Shown here: piece by piece, positions 26,766 through 36,161 of the stretch
How the letters are laid out: every line of letters begins with the position of its first letter
Numbering within the stretch: position 1 is the stretch's first letter
Assembly: GCA_963763305.1 (NCBI GenBank)
Contig: CAVXNP010000001.1
Location: 992,001-1,056,000, forward strand
Direction: 5' to 3'
From: CAVXNP01 sp963763305
Lineage (GTDB): Bacteria; Pseudomonadota; Gammaproteobacteria; Xanthomonadales; Rhodanobacteraceae
Length of the DNA stretch: 64,000 bases
The notes under the pieces: model-generated
What the model was told of the DNA's origin: nothing
Databases searched by the model: none
Seen by the model: the letters and a program-made list of their open reading frames with translations, nothing else
Made by a program: the position numbers and the translations under genes

Positions 26766-27818
26766 TCACAGCACCACTCCGTGCGTGACGTAGTAGCAGA
26801 ACACGCCGGATGCGGCGACCAGCCCCACGCGCAACAGAACCGGGTTCCGCAGCGGCGAAAACCGGCTGTCGCAGCAGATCGCCGCGAGGATCAGCGAAAC
26901 CGATAGCCATGCAGGCAGCAGATAGCGATTGGAGAAATTACCCCAACCGACCGCGAAGAACGGCAGCATCAGCACCAGGTACACCGCCGTGCTCCGGTTG
27001 ATCCGCTCACGTACCGGCTCGCGCACCAGCGGTGCCACCATGAACGGAAGCAGATACCAGAACAACGAAAACACGGCGAAGTCGAGCCTCACACCCGACC
27101 GATAGGTGGAACCTGCGTCATAGGCCATCACCATGGCGTAGATTCCGGGCACCAGCGCCCGCACCAGCAGCATGGTCAGCCCGCTGCTGTAGGCGAGAAA
27201 AGCCGCGATACCCGCCGCGCGCTGCATCCGGGGCGTGAGCAGCAGCACCGGTGCGAACAACAGATACAACACCGACGAATAGTGGAAGCCCGTAGCCAGC
27301 AGGCCCCACACCACGAACCCTCGCCACTGGCGCTGGTAGAACGCCAGCAGCGACGTGAACACAAGCAGCGAGGCCAGCCCCTGACGCACGACGTTGATCG
27401 TTGCGTTGGACATGACCGGCGAAATGAACAGAAACAGCAGCGAGGCGACCAGGAAGGTCATGTAGCGTGTCTCGCTCATCAGGTAGGCGTGGTAGCGCCG
27501 GGTCGCCACCACGACGGTTCCTATCATCACGAGGAACAGCAAGCTCTCGTAGGCAGTAAAGCTCAGGCCGATGCTGGCGAGCGTCAGGCTGAGGTAATAG
27601 AAGACCGGCTCGAACCGGCTCGCTACTTCGCCGCGATGGCTCAGGCTCTCGAAAAAGGCGGCGTACACGGACGTGTCGGTGCCCACGTTTATGCCACGCG
27701 TGCCAACCGCCAGGTCGACGAGAATGATGGCTGCTGCGACGAACATCAGCCCGAGCAGGATTCGGGCGTTGTTGTCCACCGCAGAGCCGTTCAGGGCAAG
27801 CGAAGGGGTCGTTGTCAT
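26766..27818 (-). CDS. EpsG-family polysaccharide polymerase (Wzy-like)
   Basis: A 350-residue integral membrane protein with about ten hydrophobic segments. The early periplasmic motif INVGTDTSVYAAFF and the later GFHYSSVLYL match the EpsG family, which polymerises lipid-linked repeats in the periplasm. The start lies three bases after the stop of the preceding glycosyltransferase, so they are tightly coupled in the wzb operon. With the flippase at 10932 and Wzc/Wza it completes a Wzx/Wzy pathway. Confidence 0.8.
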   Translation of the reverse strand: MTTTPSLALNGSAVDNNARILLGLMFVAAAIILVDLAVGTRGINVGTDTSVYAAFFESLSHRGEVASRFEPVFYYLSLTLASIGLSFTAYESLLFLVMIGTVVVATRRYHAYLMSETRYMTFLVASLLFLFISPVMSNATINVVRQGLASLLVFTSLLAFYQRQWRGFVVWGLLATGFHYSSVLYLLFAPVLLLTPRMQRAAGIAAFLAYSSGLTMLLVRALVPGIYAMVMAYDAGSTYRSGVRLDFAVFSLFWYLLPFMVAPLVREPVRERINRSTAVYLVLMLPFFAVGWGNFSNRYLLPAWLSVSLILAAICCDSRFSPLRNPVLLRVGLVAASGVFCYYVTHGVVL

Positions 27819-27821
27819 GGG

Positions 27822-28715
27822 TCAGCTCGCCTGGTCGGCAGGGGTTGCGCGCGAACCGCCGGAGAAGCGCCGCGCATAGGTAATCACGCGCCGGCGTGCG
27901 TAGCGGGCCACGCCGAGCATGCCGGCGACGCGCATCCGCGTGCCGCTGAGCAGCCCCTGCTCGTGCAGCGTGCGGCGGACGTCGATCGACGCAAGGTACA
28001 TCGCGTCCATGTCTCCGCTCAGTCCACCAGCGCCAAACGGCGGCTTGTGCCAGGACGCAAGCACCGGATCGATCCGCACGCAGCGGTAACCGGAAAGAAG
28101 GATCTGCGCCCACAGCATGAAGTCCTCCGCGCGACGGCGACGCTCGTCGAAGCGGAATGGCAAGTCGCGCCGCAGTACCATCGAGGCGGTCGGAAACGGA
28201 CTGCCCATGAGCGGCAATTTCGGAGCAATCGTGTGCACCGCGACAGGATGGCGCACCACCGGCGGCGGGTCGGTACGTTACTGCACGTTCATGGCATGGG
28301 CCAGCAGGGCAATAGCCGGGTCGTCGGCCAGCACTCCCATCTGGATCGAAAGCTTCTCCGGGTGCCAGGTATCGTCGGCATCCAGCAGCGCGATGTAGGG
28401 CTGGCGGGCGTGCTCCCACCCCAGGTTGCGCGCACTGCTTGGACCGCCGTTGGTCGGCAGCGAGAACACCCTGACCCAGCCGTCCGGATAGCGTCCGGCC
28501 ACCTCGTGCAGGCGATCGAGCGTGCGGTCGCCGCTGCAGTCGTCGACCAGCAGCACCTCTGCCGGCGGCAGCAATTGTGCGGCGATCGATGCCACCGCCG
28601 GCCCGATGGTGTCGGCACAGCGATAGCAGGGCACCACCACGCTCACCGGCGCGACATGAGCGGTGACCGGGTCGACTTCTGGACGCGCCAAAGTGTCTGC
28701 AGTACGGATTTGCAT
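27822..28715 (-). pseudogene. family 2 glycosyltransferase interrupted by an in-frame stop
   Basis: One continuous frame of about 297 codons with a single TAA at 28278-28280. The N-terminal half carries VSVVVPCYRC, EVLLVDDCSGD, SARNLGW and IALLDADDTW; the C-terminal half has PFPTASMVLRRDLPFRFDE and EDFMLWAQILLSGYRC. The intact paralogue at 14884-15765 aligns across the break with no gap (32 residues on both sides between the shared blocks), so the stop is a substitution, not an indel. The start at 28715 has GGAAG upstream, 14 bases after the pyruvyl transferase stop. An internal restart at the GTG near 28259 would lack the nucleotide-sugar site. Confidence 0.8.
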
Positions 28716-28729
28716 GATGGCTTCCGGAT

Positions 28730-29949
28730 TCAGCACAAACAGTCGAAGATTCGGGCGGCCGCGGCCCGCGCCGCCACCTGCCATTCGGTCGTGCGTCGTT
28801 CGAGCAGGCTGCGCAGGGCGTCCTCTCCCTGCACCAGCCACTCCAGGCACCCCTGCAGGGTGGCCGAGGAAAGGTCGCTTGTCTGCAGCACCATTTCCTG
28901 ATTGCCGAGCATGTCGCGATTGATGCCGCACGCCTTGACGCTGTAGGCGATCGATACCGTCGGAACGCCGGTGGACAGTGCGGCGATGATCGCGTGCATG
29001 CGCGCACCGATGAAGAACCGCAGGTAGCTGATGACGTACTTGGTCTGTGCGGCATTGAACGAGTTGGGCATCATCTTCACGGCGTCGCCCAGGTCGGCCA
29101 GCTGCTCCAGCAACGGCGCCATGTACTCGGCGTCGCCACCGTGGGTCGCCTCGCGCAGGGGATCGGCGTGCGGGATCAGCAGTACGCCGAGCTGATGCTC
29201 ATCGACGGCCTGCCGAATGAATGCCTCCAGTTCCCGCGTAGGACGTTGGTTTCGAGGCGCTTGTAGCGCTCGATGAGCCGACTCACGTTGAGCCCGAGCA
29301 CGCTGCCGTCCCCGCGCGGCCAGAACGGCTTGAGGTCGACCGGTTCCTTGCCCAGGACGAAGGAAGGGTCGGCCATGCGGATCACGTTGCGCAGGCCGAG
29401 CTTGTGGACCAGGTAGTCGTGGCTGATCGACTCGCCGGCGCCGACGAACTGCATGCGTGCGAGGTGCCGTGTCACCAGCTCCACAAACTCCGGCTCACGC
29501 TCGAAAGGTCCTACCGACGCCCCCCACAACATCACTGGCTTGCCCATGTCCATGGCCCAGCTGTCCACGCTCATGATCGGCGTGGGAATGCGGTAATCGA
29601 GTGAATAGTTGTCGCCCCCCACAGCCAGCACGGCATCCACGGTCTCCAGCTGGCGACGCAGCCAGCCGGGCATCGGGAACGGCCAGCCGGCGCGCTTGAT
29701 CAGAGGCAACGGCAGGCTCTGCAACTGCACCCAATAGCGGGCCGGAGGCGGCAGGTAGGCACGCACCAGGCGAGCGCCAAAGCTGGAGGCCTCCGGCCAT
29801 TGCGCCCTGTCACGCTCGATGTTGATCGAGGGCACGAGCACTTCCACGTCACCGAATTGTTCCTTCAGCAGCGCGATCGTGCTGCGCACGATCGCTTCGC
29901 AACCTCGATTGCTGAAAGATCGCTGTCCAGAGAGGTAAAAACGTTTCAC
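28730..29949 (-). pseudogene. polysaccharide pyruvyl transferase family protein, frameshifted
   Basis: About 407 residues in two frames, resembling the PF04230 family that adds ketal-linked pyruvate from PEP to sugars. The first frame has RFYLSGQRSFSNRGCEAIVRS, DAVLAVGGDNYSLDY and PVMLWGASVGPFE; the second has FFIGARMHAIIAALSTGVPTVSIAYSVK. The switch is at about 29240, where one missing base joins ETNVL to TRELEAFIRQAV. The start is the GTG at 29949, with AGGA eight bases upstream. The gene follows ugd by 109 bases in the wzb operon. If functional, it would give the polymer extra negative charge. Confidence 0.75.
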
Positions 29950-30058
29950 GGTAGCGTCCTGGCATGGGGTGCTGGGTGGCTGGCGCCGGGCGTATGGCAG
30001 CGGCGGAGCAAGCGGCACTCGTTCGGCGCCGCTTGGCTCGTGTAGCGGGCGGCGCGCC

Positions 30059-31447
30059 TCAGGCGGTCGCCGCCGGCCTCAGTGGCGCCACCGCCGCAAC
30101 CTCCGCCGACGCAAGGGAACGCCCCCGCCCAATGCCGTAGTACGCCAAGCCAGCCGCCTCCACGCTTTCCGGGTCGTACAGGTTCCGCCCGTCGAAGATC
30201 GCCGGTTCCCCGAGCTCCTCACGCAGGCGGTTGAAGTCCGGTGCGCGGAACGCCTTCCACTCGGTCACAATCGCCAGAACATCGGCACCCTGCACCGCCG
30301 CGTAGGCGTCGTCGCACAACGACAGGTCGTCCCGCTCGCCGTAGATGCGCCGGGTCTCGCCGCTCGCCTCCGGATCGAACGCACGTACCTTCGCGCCCGC
30401 TGCCCACAGCTGCTCCATCAGCCGTCGGCTGGATGCTTCGCGCATGTCGTCGGTGTTCGGCTTGAACGCCAGCCCCCACAGCGCCACCGTCCTGCCCTTC
30501 AGCTCGCCGCCGAAGTGGCGACTGATCAGCTCGAACAGCTTGCCCTTCTGCGCGGCGTTGACCGCCTCCACCGCACCCAGCAGCTGCGCCGGGTAGTCGA
30601 CCGAACGCGCGGTACGCTCCAGCGCCTTGACGTCCTTGGGGAAGCACGAGCCACCATAGCCTGCTCCCGGGTAGATGAAGCTGTAGCCGATGCGAGGGTC
30701 CGAGCCGATGCCACGACGCACCTGCTCGATGTCTGCACCGACCCGTTCGGCGATGTTGGCGATTTCGTTCATGAAGCTGATCTTGGTCGCCAGCATGGCG
30801 TTGGCCGCGTACTTGGTCAGCTCGGCCGAGCGCTCGTCCATCACCACCACGCGGTCGTGGTTGCGGTTGAACGGGGCATACAGGCGGCGCAGCACCTCGA
30901 TCGCACGCTCGCTGGAGCTCCCGAGAATGATCCGGTCCGGCCGCAGACAGTCCTCGACCGCGTCGCCTTCCTTCAGAAACTCGGGGTTGGAGACCACGTC
31001 GAACGGAATCACCGTGCCGCGCTCAGCCAGCGCCTGGGCGATGGTGGCGCGCACCTTGTCGGCGGTGCCTACCGGCACGGTGGACTTGTTGACGACCACC
31101 GCGTAGCGGTTGAGGTGGGCGCCGATGCTTCGCGCAACTTCCAGCACGTAACGCAGGTCCGCGCTGCCATCCTCGTCCGGCGGCGTGCCCACGGCGATGA
31201 AGATCACGTCGCCATGCGTCACCGCAGGACCCGCCTCCGTGGTGAATGTCAGCCGGCGGCTGGCGTGGTTGCGTTCGACCATCGGCGCCAGCCGTGGCTC
31301 GTAGATCGGCACATCGCCCCGCGCGAGCTGGGCCACCTTTGCCGCATCGATGTCGACACAGACCACCTGATTGCCCATCTCCGCCAGGCAGGCGCCGGTG
31401 ACCAATCCCACGTAACCGGTGCCGAACAGGGTGACTTTCAAGGTCAT
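30059..31447 (-). CDS. ugd: UDP-glucose 6-dehydrogenase
   Basis: A 462-residue cytosolic enzyme oxidising UDP-glucose to UDP-glucuronate with two NAD+. The N-terminal Rossmann fold shows FGTGYVGLVTGACLAEMGN, and the catalytic cysteine lies in YGGSCFPKDVKAL at about 257-269. The C-terminal domain has GLAFKPNTDDMREASS. It lies 73 bases downstream of wzc. It indicates that glucuronic acid or a derivative is in the exopolysaccharide. About 25 alanine-rich residues follow the normal C-terminus (by pattern, after YYGIGRGRS). Confidence 0.95.
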   Translation of the reverse strand: MTLKVTLFGTGYVGLVTGACLAEMGNQVVCVDIDAAKVAQLARGDVPIYEPRLAPMVERNHASRRLTFTTEAGPAVTHGDVIFIAVGTPPDEDGSADLRYVLEVARSIGAHLNRYAVVVNKSTVPVGTADKVRATIAQALAERGTVIPFDVVSNPEFLKEGDAVEDCLRPDRIILGSSSERAIEVLRRLYAPFNRNHDRVVVMDERSAELTKYAANAMLATKISFMNEIANIAERVGADIEQVRRGIGSDPRIGYSFIYPGAGYGGSCFPKDVKALERTARSVDYPAQLLGAVEAVNAAQKGKLFELISRHFGGELKGRTVALWGLAFKPNTDDMREASSRRLMEQLWAAGAKVRAFDPEASGETRRIYGERDDLSLCDDAYAAVQGADVLAIVTEWKAFRAPDFNRLREELGEPAIFDGRNLYDPESVEAAGLAYYGIGRGRSLASAEVAAVAPLRPAATA

Positions 31448-31520
31448 GCGGATTTCCTTTCTTTGTTTCGCAGACGGAACGGGTCCGCTTCGCTGCAGTG
31501 TGTGGGGGCTGAGCCTTGGA

Positions 31521-33725
31521 TCAGGCCTTGGCCGAGGCGTACTCGTAGTAGCTGTAGGCGTAGTAGCCGGCGCTGCGCTTCTCCACCACGTTGAAGATGG
31601 CGCCCTTCAACGCAATGCCGTTCTGCTCGAAGCGCTGCTTGGCCAGGGCGATCTCGCGTGCCTGATTGAGACCGAACCGCACCACCAGCAGGCTGGTGCC
31701 TGCGTGATGGCCGATCACGGCGGCGTCGGTTACCGCGAGAATCGGGGGGGTGTCGATGATCACCAGGTCGTAGCGCGGCATCAGCCGTGTCAGCAGGGCG
31801 GTGAAGTTGCTGTGCATCAGCAGCTCGGACGGGTTCGGCGGAACCTTGCCGCGGGCAATGAACGACAGGTTGCTGGCGCCGCGTACGGTGCGCACGGCCG
31901 TCTGCAGGTTTGTCTGTCCGGAAATCAGCTCGGACAGGCCGTTCTCGGCGGTTCCGCCGAGTACCGAATGCAGGCCGCCCTTGCGCATGTCGCCATCGAT
32001 CAGCAGCACGCGCAGGCCGGCCTGGGCTATCACCACGGCCAGGTTCGACCCGACGAAGCTCTTGCCCACGCCCGGGCTCGGGCCGGAGATCATCAGCAGA
32101 TTGTTCTTGGCTTCCAGCCGGGCGAAATGCAGGCTGGTACGCAGGCTGCGCAGCGCCTCGGTGGCCAGATCCTCCGGCGCACTGAGTGCCAGCAGCCGCT
32201 GCCGGTCCTCGCCGCGTCGGCGGCTACCGCGGCTGGTGATTGCGCACTCGGCATCGCTGAGCGGAATCGAGGCGTAGACCGGCAGGCCAAGCTGCTCGAT
32301 CACGGCCGGATCTTCCACGCCGCGGTTGAGCAACTGCTGCAGGAAGATGAACCCGACGGCCAGCATGCATCCGATGAAGGTGCCGATCAGCACGATCATG
32401 CTCCGCCGCGGCCATACCGGCCGTGCGTTGACCGCCGCCCGATCGATCACGCGGACGTTGCCCACGGTACCGGCGCGTGCGATATCCAGCTGCTGCGCCT
32501 GGTTCAGCAGGCTGGTATAGGTCTGGTTGCTGACCTGCACGTCACGAGTAAGCTTCAGCAGCTGCTGCTGGGTACCGGGCAACTTGCCGACCTGCTTCTC
32601 CAGCCGCCCCTTCTGTGCCTGCAACTGGCCGATCTGCTGCTGCAGCGCCTTGTAGGCGGGATGCTGCGGCGTGAAGTGATGCTCCATCTGCGTCCGCTGC
32701 ATTTCCAGTTGCTGGATGTTGCCTTCCAGCGTCACGATCTGATCAAGCAGGCCCTTTGTCTGCAGGCTTATGTCGACCGAATGGGCACCCATCTGGAAGG
32801 CGTTCATCGCCTGCTGCGCCTGCTCCAGCTCCATCCGCACGCGGGGCAATTGCTCCTTGACGAACTTCAGGCTGTTGGCCGCCTCGGCCGAGTTCCGGTC
32901 CACGTTCTGGCGCACGTAGAGGTCGCTGACCTGGTCCAGCAGCGCCGCCGCCAGCATCGGATCCTCGTTCTGGTAGGTCAGCTCGATAATGCCCGAATCC
33001 TTGCCCTGTTCGACTGCGCCCAGATCGCTTTGCAGCTGGTTGACGGTGGCCAGGTGGGCATTGCGACGCACGTCGAAACGCGTGCCAGGGTTGGCGCGGA
33101 GGGTCTGCACCTGAATGGTGATGCCATCGGACGAGCGGGTCTGACCGACCCGACCGTGCAGCAGTTCATTGTCGTCGCCGTCCAGCAGCGTATAGGCGCC
33201 GTTCTCGCCAGCCACCAGCACCAGCGGCTTGCCGAGCAGGCCCGACGGAAGGTCCAGCTGGAAGATGTCCAGTTGCGAGCCGCCCCAGTCGTACCGACTC
33301 AACCCCGCCAGCGGAGCGGCGACCTCACCGGGCTTGTCCGGATTGAAATGGCGCGCCAGGTAGCCGCCGATCAGGGGGAAGCGCTGCGGCTCGGTGGTGA
33401 CGTCCAGCTTCAGGTTCTGCACCGCCTGGCCAAGTACCGTGCGAGAGGTGATCAGGGCGATCTCGGTGACCGCCTGCGAGGTGGTGGCGCCGAGTGACTC
33501 GGTCAGGTCGTCCAGACCCGGAAGGCTGGGCACCTTCTTCTCCACCTGGACCACGGCACTGGCCTGGTACACCGGTGTTGCCAGCATTGCGTAGAGCACG
33601 CTGACCACGAAGAAGACGCCGGTCACCGCGATGATCAGCCACTTGCGGCCCATCAACGTACCGAGCAATGCGCGGAGGTCGATTTCGTCGTCGCGCTGCG
33701 AGGGATTCTGCTGGGTGGTAGCCAT
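31521..33725 (-). CDS. wzc: Wzc-like polysaccharide co-polymerase with tyrosine autokinase domain
   Basis: A 734-residue inner-membrane protein controlling polymer length and export. The Wzz domain is framed by membrane segments at about 28-47 and 442-465, with a long coiled-coil periplasmic part rich in Q and L at 290-400. The C-terminal BY-kinase has Walker A SGPSPGVGKS at 547-556, LLIDGDMRKGG at 573-583, and a tyrosine cluster at the very end (YYAYSYYEYASAKA) for autophosphorylation. The start at 33725 follows the wzb stop by 29 bases; a GTG at 33758 is possible but overlaps wzb. Confidence 0.93.
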   Translation of the reverse strand: MATTQQNPSQRDDEIDLRALLGTLMGRKWLIIAVTGVFFVVSVLYAMLATPVYQASAVVQVEKKVPSLPGLDDLTESLGATTSQAVTEIALITSRTVLGQAVQNLKLDVTTEPQRFPLIGGYLARHFNPDKPGEVAAPLAGLSRYDWGGSQLDIFQLDLPSGLLGKPLVLVAGENGAYTLLDGDDNELLHGRVGQTRSSDGITIQVQTLRANPGTRFDVRRNAHLATVNQLQSDLGAVEQGKDSGIIELTYQNEDPMLAAALLDQVSDLYVRQNVDRNSAEAANSLKFVKEQLPRVRMELEQAQQAMNAFQMGAHSVDISLQTKGLLDQIVTLEGNIQQLEMQRTQMEHHFTPQHPAYKALQQQIGQLQAQKGRLEKQVGKLPGTQQQLLKLTRDVQVSNQTYTSLLNQAQQLDIARAGTVGNVRVIDRAAVNARPVWPRRSMIVLIGTFIGCMLAVGFIFLQQLLNRGVEDPAVIEQLGLPVYASIPLSDAECAITSRGSRRRGEDRQRLLALSAPEDLATEALRSLRTSLHFARLEAKNNLLMISGPSPGVGKSFVGSNLAVVIAQAGLRVLLIDGDMRKGGLHSVLGGTAENGLSELISGQTNLQTAVRTVRGASNLSFIARGKVPPNPSELLMHSNFTALLTRLMPRYDLVIIDTPPILAVTDAAVIGHHAGTSLLVVRFGLNQAREIALAKQRFEQNGIALKGAIFNVVEKRSAGYYAYSYYEYASAKA

Positions 33726-33754
33726 GGCATCCGATTCTTTGCTGGGTTTGAAAA

Positions 33755-34189
33755 TCACAAGTAGCGAAGCCAGCTGGCCACGCCACGCTCAATCAGGGAA
33801 TAGGCATGCTCGAACGCCTCTGGCGCCTTGCGGTAGGGGTCCCGGATCCCGCTTCCCCCCACCCACTTGTCGAGCAGAAAAACCTTGCCCCCTGCTTCTG
33901 GTGCGAAGCGATGAACGGCCGCCGCATGGCGTCGCTCCATCACCAGCACCAGGTCCGCATCGCGCAACAACTGCGTTTCGACCTGCCGGGCCACATGCCC
34001 GCTCGCGTCGATGCCGCGTTCCTGCAACAGCCGCAGTGCCGTCGGATCCATCGGCTTGCCGGCCAACGCACCAAGCCCCGCGCTGCCGACCTGGATGTCG
34101 CGGCCGGCGAGTTGCTGACGAAACAGATATTCCGCTGTCGGACTCCGACAGATGTTGCCGATGCAAATGACCAGTATTCGTTTGAACAC
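33755..34189 (-). CDS. wzb: low-molecular-weight protein tyrosine phosphatase (Wzb)
   Basis: A 144-residue cytosolic phosphatase. The active-site loop C-I-G-N-I-C-R-S near residue 9 follows CX5R, and the catalytic aspartate lies in IRDPYRK near 118. It is expected to dephosphorylate the Wzc tyrosine tail, cycling polymer synthesis. It is the first gene of the long minus-strand operon, so the operon promoter lies upstream of 34189. Confidence 0.93.
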   Translation of the reverse strand: MFKRILVICIGNICRSPTAEYLFRQQLAGRDIQVGSAGLGALAGKPMDPTALRLLQERGIDASGHVARQVETQLLRDADLVLVMERRHAAAVHRFAPEAGGKVFLLDKWVGGSGIRDPYRKAPEAFEHAYSLIERGVASWLRYL

Positions 34190-34801
34190 CCTTCGGACGA
34201 CTCCGCAAAGAGAAAGAAACAGAGCCGCCGAACGGCCTCACTCGGTAAGAACTTTTTCCTGCAGGTCGCCTCGTGGCGCCCGCTGCTTTCGCCGCGAGCA
34301 GACTCGACTGTTACGGGACCTGCCGTGGCGGGTCATTCTCGGAACTGACCGTGCATTGAAAGCGTGAAGTCGAGGTCGCATTCGGCGTTCACCGCAGTGA
34401 AGGAAGTTGCGGTTTTTTCTCTACGGCAGATTCACCCCCGATGACGTTCCTTAAGGGCGTCTTTACGTCCGTGCCGATTCGAGACGATCAGTACGAGATG
34501 GGTCCCATTCACCTCGCGCGAGGAGCCGCCGCCAGATGAGCATTGCGCCGCGCATTCCGTTTATCGCCGCCGATGCCGGCGGGGCGGACACGCATGACGA
34601 CGCTGCACCTGGCCGGGCGAGTCGCGCGGCGGCACCCGTTCCGCTCCTCGCCGGACGTATCGGCATGTCGCTTGTCATCGCAGGAGGCGCCCCTGCCGGG
34701 GCGGCCCGGCGCTAGCTGACGCGATGGTTCGTGTCCCGTGCCGGAGGGTTCCGGTCCGGGTTCCTTTGCCCCTAGCGGGCTCAACAAGAAGGCTGCACGA
34801 G
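34190..34801. promoter_or_regulatory. divergent wzb/wza regulatory region
   Basis: About 610 bases without a gene, between the wzb operon and wza. Both promoters must be here. The left half is less GC-rich and contains short T-runs near 34250 and 34415, but I cannot assign -35/-10 boxes with confidence and see no JUMPstart/ops element. Confidence 0.45.
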
Positions 34802-35893
34802 ATGAAACTACTTCCCGCTGTCACATTCGTCGCATCGCTGGCCCTGCTGCACGGCTGTGCCATTGCGCCTGGGCAACACATGGACGTCGATGCCCTGCAG
34901 GATGGCAACAGCCATGTGCAACTGGTGCAGATCGATGCGCAGACGCTGGCCCAGAACCAGACCGCGGTATCGGCTGATACCGTTCCCCAGGAACTGCTCC
35001 AGTATCAACCGCAACCCTATGAGGTGGGGCCGGGCGACACGCTCTACATCACCGTATGGGATCACCCGGAACTGACTTCGCCAGCCGGATCGCAGCAGCA
35101 GACCGTGGCCAACGGCCGTCTGGTCCGCCCCGATGGCACGCTCTTCTATCCCTACGTCGGTACGGTGCAGGCCGCCGGAATGTCGATCGAACAGCTGCGC
35201 AAGGAGCTGACCAGCCGCCTGTCCAAGTTCATTCCCTCACCGCAGGTGGATGTCGGCGTGGTCGGCTACAACAGTCACCTGGTCACTCTCGCGGGTGCGT
35301 TCACCAAGACCGAGGTGCAGCCGGTCACGGCGGTGCCAATGACTCTGGCACAGGCCATCGGCAATGCCGGCATCAACACCGAGCAGGCGGACCTGTCGGA
35401 CCTGATCCTCACCCGTGACGGCCACAATTACCATCTCGATCTGAACCAGCTCGGCACCGACGTCACCCAGGACATCTACCTCAAGCCGGGCGATCGGCTG
35501 TTCCTGCCCTACAACGACCAGCGCGAGGTGTATGTGCTGGGTGAGGTGCTGCGTCCGATGTCGGTGACCTACAAGACCGGCGACCTCAACCTGACCCAGG
35601 TACTCGGGCGCGCCGGCGGCATCAATCCGGTGACGGCCAACGCCAGGGCGGTCTACGTGATCCGAGGCGTCAAGGACCTGCAAAAGGAACCCGCCACGGT
35701 CTACCACCTCAACGCGCGCTCGCCTTCGGCGTACGCTCTGGCGGACAACTTCACCGTCCGTCCCGGCGACGTGGTGTGGGTCGGCCCCTCCGGTATCACC
35801 AGCTGGAATCGTGTGCTGAGCCAGTTGCTGCCGCTGTCGGGTCTGGTCAGCCAGGCCGCGCTGACCAACCAGCGCCTGGGCAACGGCAACTGA
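34802..35893 (+). CDS. wza: Wza-like outer-membrane polysaccharide export lipoprotein
   Basis: A 363-residue lipoprotein. The signal peptide ends in the lipobox LLHGC. A Poly_export domain follows (PYEVGPGDTLYITVWDHPEL, then GRLVRPDGTLFYPYVG), then two SLBB-type domains (VTLAGAFTKTEV, VYVLGEVLRPMSV). It forms the octameric channel through which the polymer leaves the cell with Wzc. The start at 34802 has AGAAGG nine bases upstream; an earlier frame start at 34724 would bury the signal peptide. It is transcribed away from wzb-wzc, unlike the usual wza-wzb-wzc order. Confidence 0.93.
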   Translation: MKLLPAVTFVASLALLHGCAIAPGQHMDVDALQDGNSHVQLVQIDAQTLAQNQTAVSADTVPQELLQYQPQPYEVGPGDTLYITVWDHPELTSPAGSQQQTVANGRLVRPDGTLFYPYVGTVQAAGMSIEQLRKELTSRLSKFIPSPQVDVGVVGYNSHLVTLAGAFTKTEVQPVTAVPMTLAQAIGNAGINTEQADLSDLILTRDGHNYHLDLNQLGTDVTQDIYLKPGDRLFLPYNDQREVYVLGEVLRPMSVTYKTGDLNLTQVLGRAGGINPVTANARAVYVIRGVKDLQKEPATVYHLNARSPSAYALADNFTVRPGDVVWVGPSGITSWNRVLSQLLPLSGLVSQAALTNQRLGNGN

Positions 35894-35915
35894 TCGCACT
35901 GCCAATCGCCTGAAC

Positions 35916-35942
35916 GGAAGGCCCGACAACGTCAGGCCTTCC
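35916..35942 (+). terminator. hairpin after wza
   Basis: GGAAGGCC and GGCCTTCC arms, extended by GAC/GTC around an AAC loop with one mismatch, start 22 bases after the wza stop. There is no T-run, so it is a likely but weak intrinsic terminator. Confidence 0.5.
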
Positions 35943-36161
35943 ACAGGCCGCCAGAGGGTGCAGGGATTTCGGCCGGCCGCAGACGCCTTCCTGCCGCCGC
36001 GTCAGACGCACCGCCCAGGACGGGCAGCGGGCACAGGGAGGTGCCGGGGCTGGTCAGCTCTGCACGAGCCCGACCACATCCACGGATCACGTTGCCTTTT
36101 CCTCTGGACATGCCAGTCGCATCGGCGAACTGGCGGCTCCAGGCCTCCGGAGTGCGCCTGC

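Noticed and set aside
27118..29055. 645-codon minus-strand frame across three exopolysaccharide genes
   Set aside because: Shadow frame; the polymerase, GT2 and pyruvyl transferase motifs all lie in other frames.
31419..33497. 692-codon plus-strand open frame opposite wzc
   Set aside because: It mirrors a gene with clear Wzz and kinase motifs; long antisense frames are expected in GC-rich coding DNA, and the translation has no domain.
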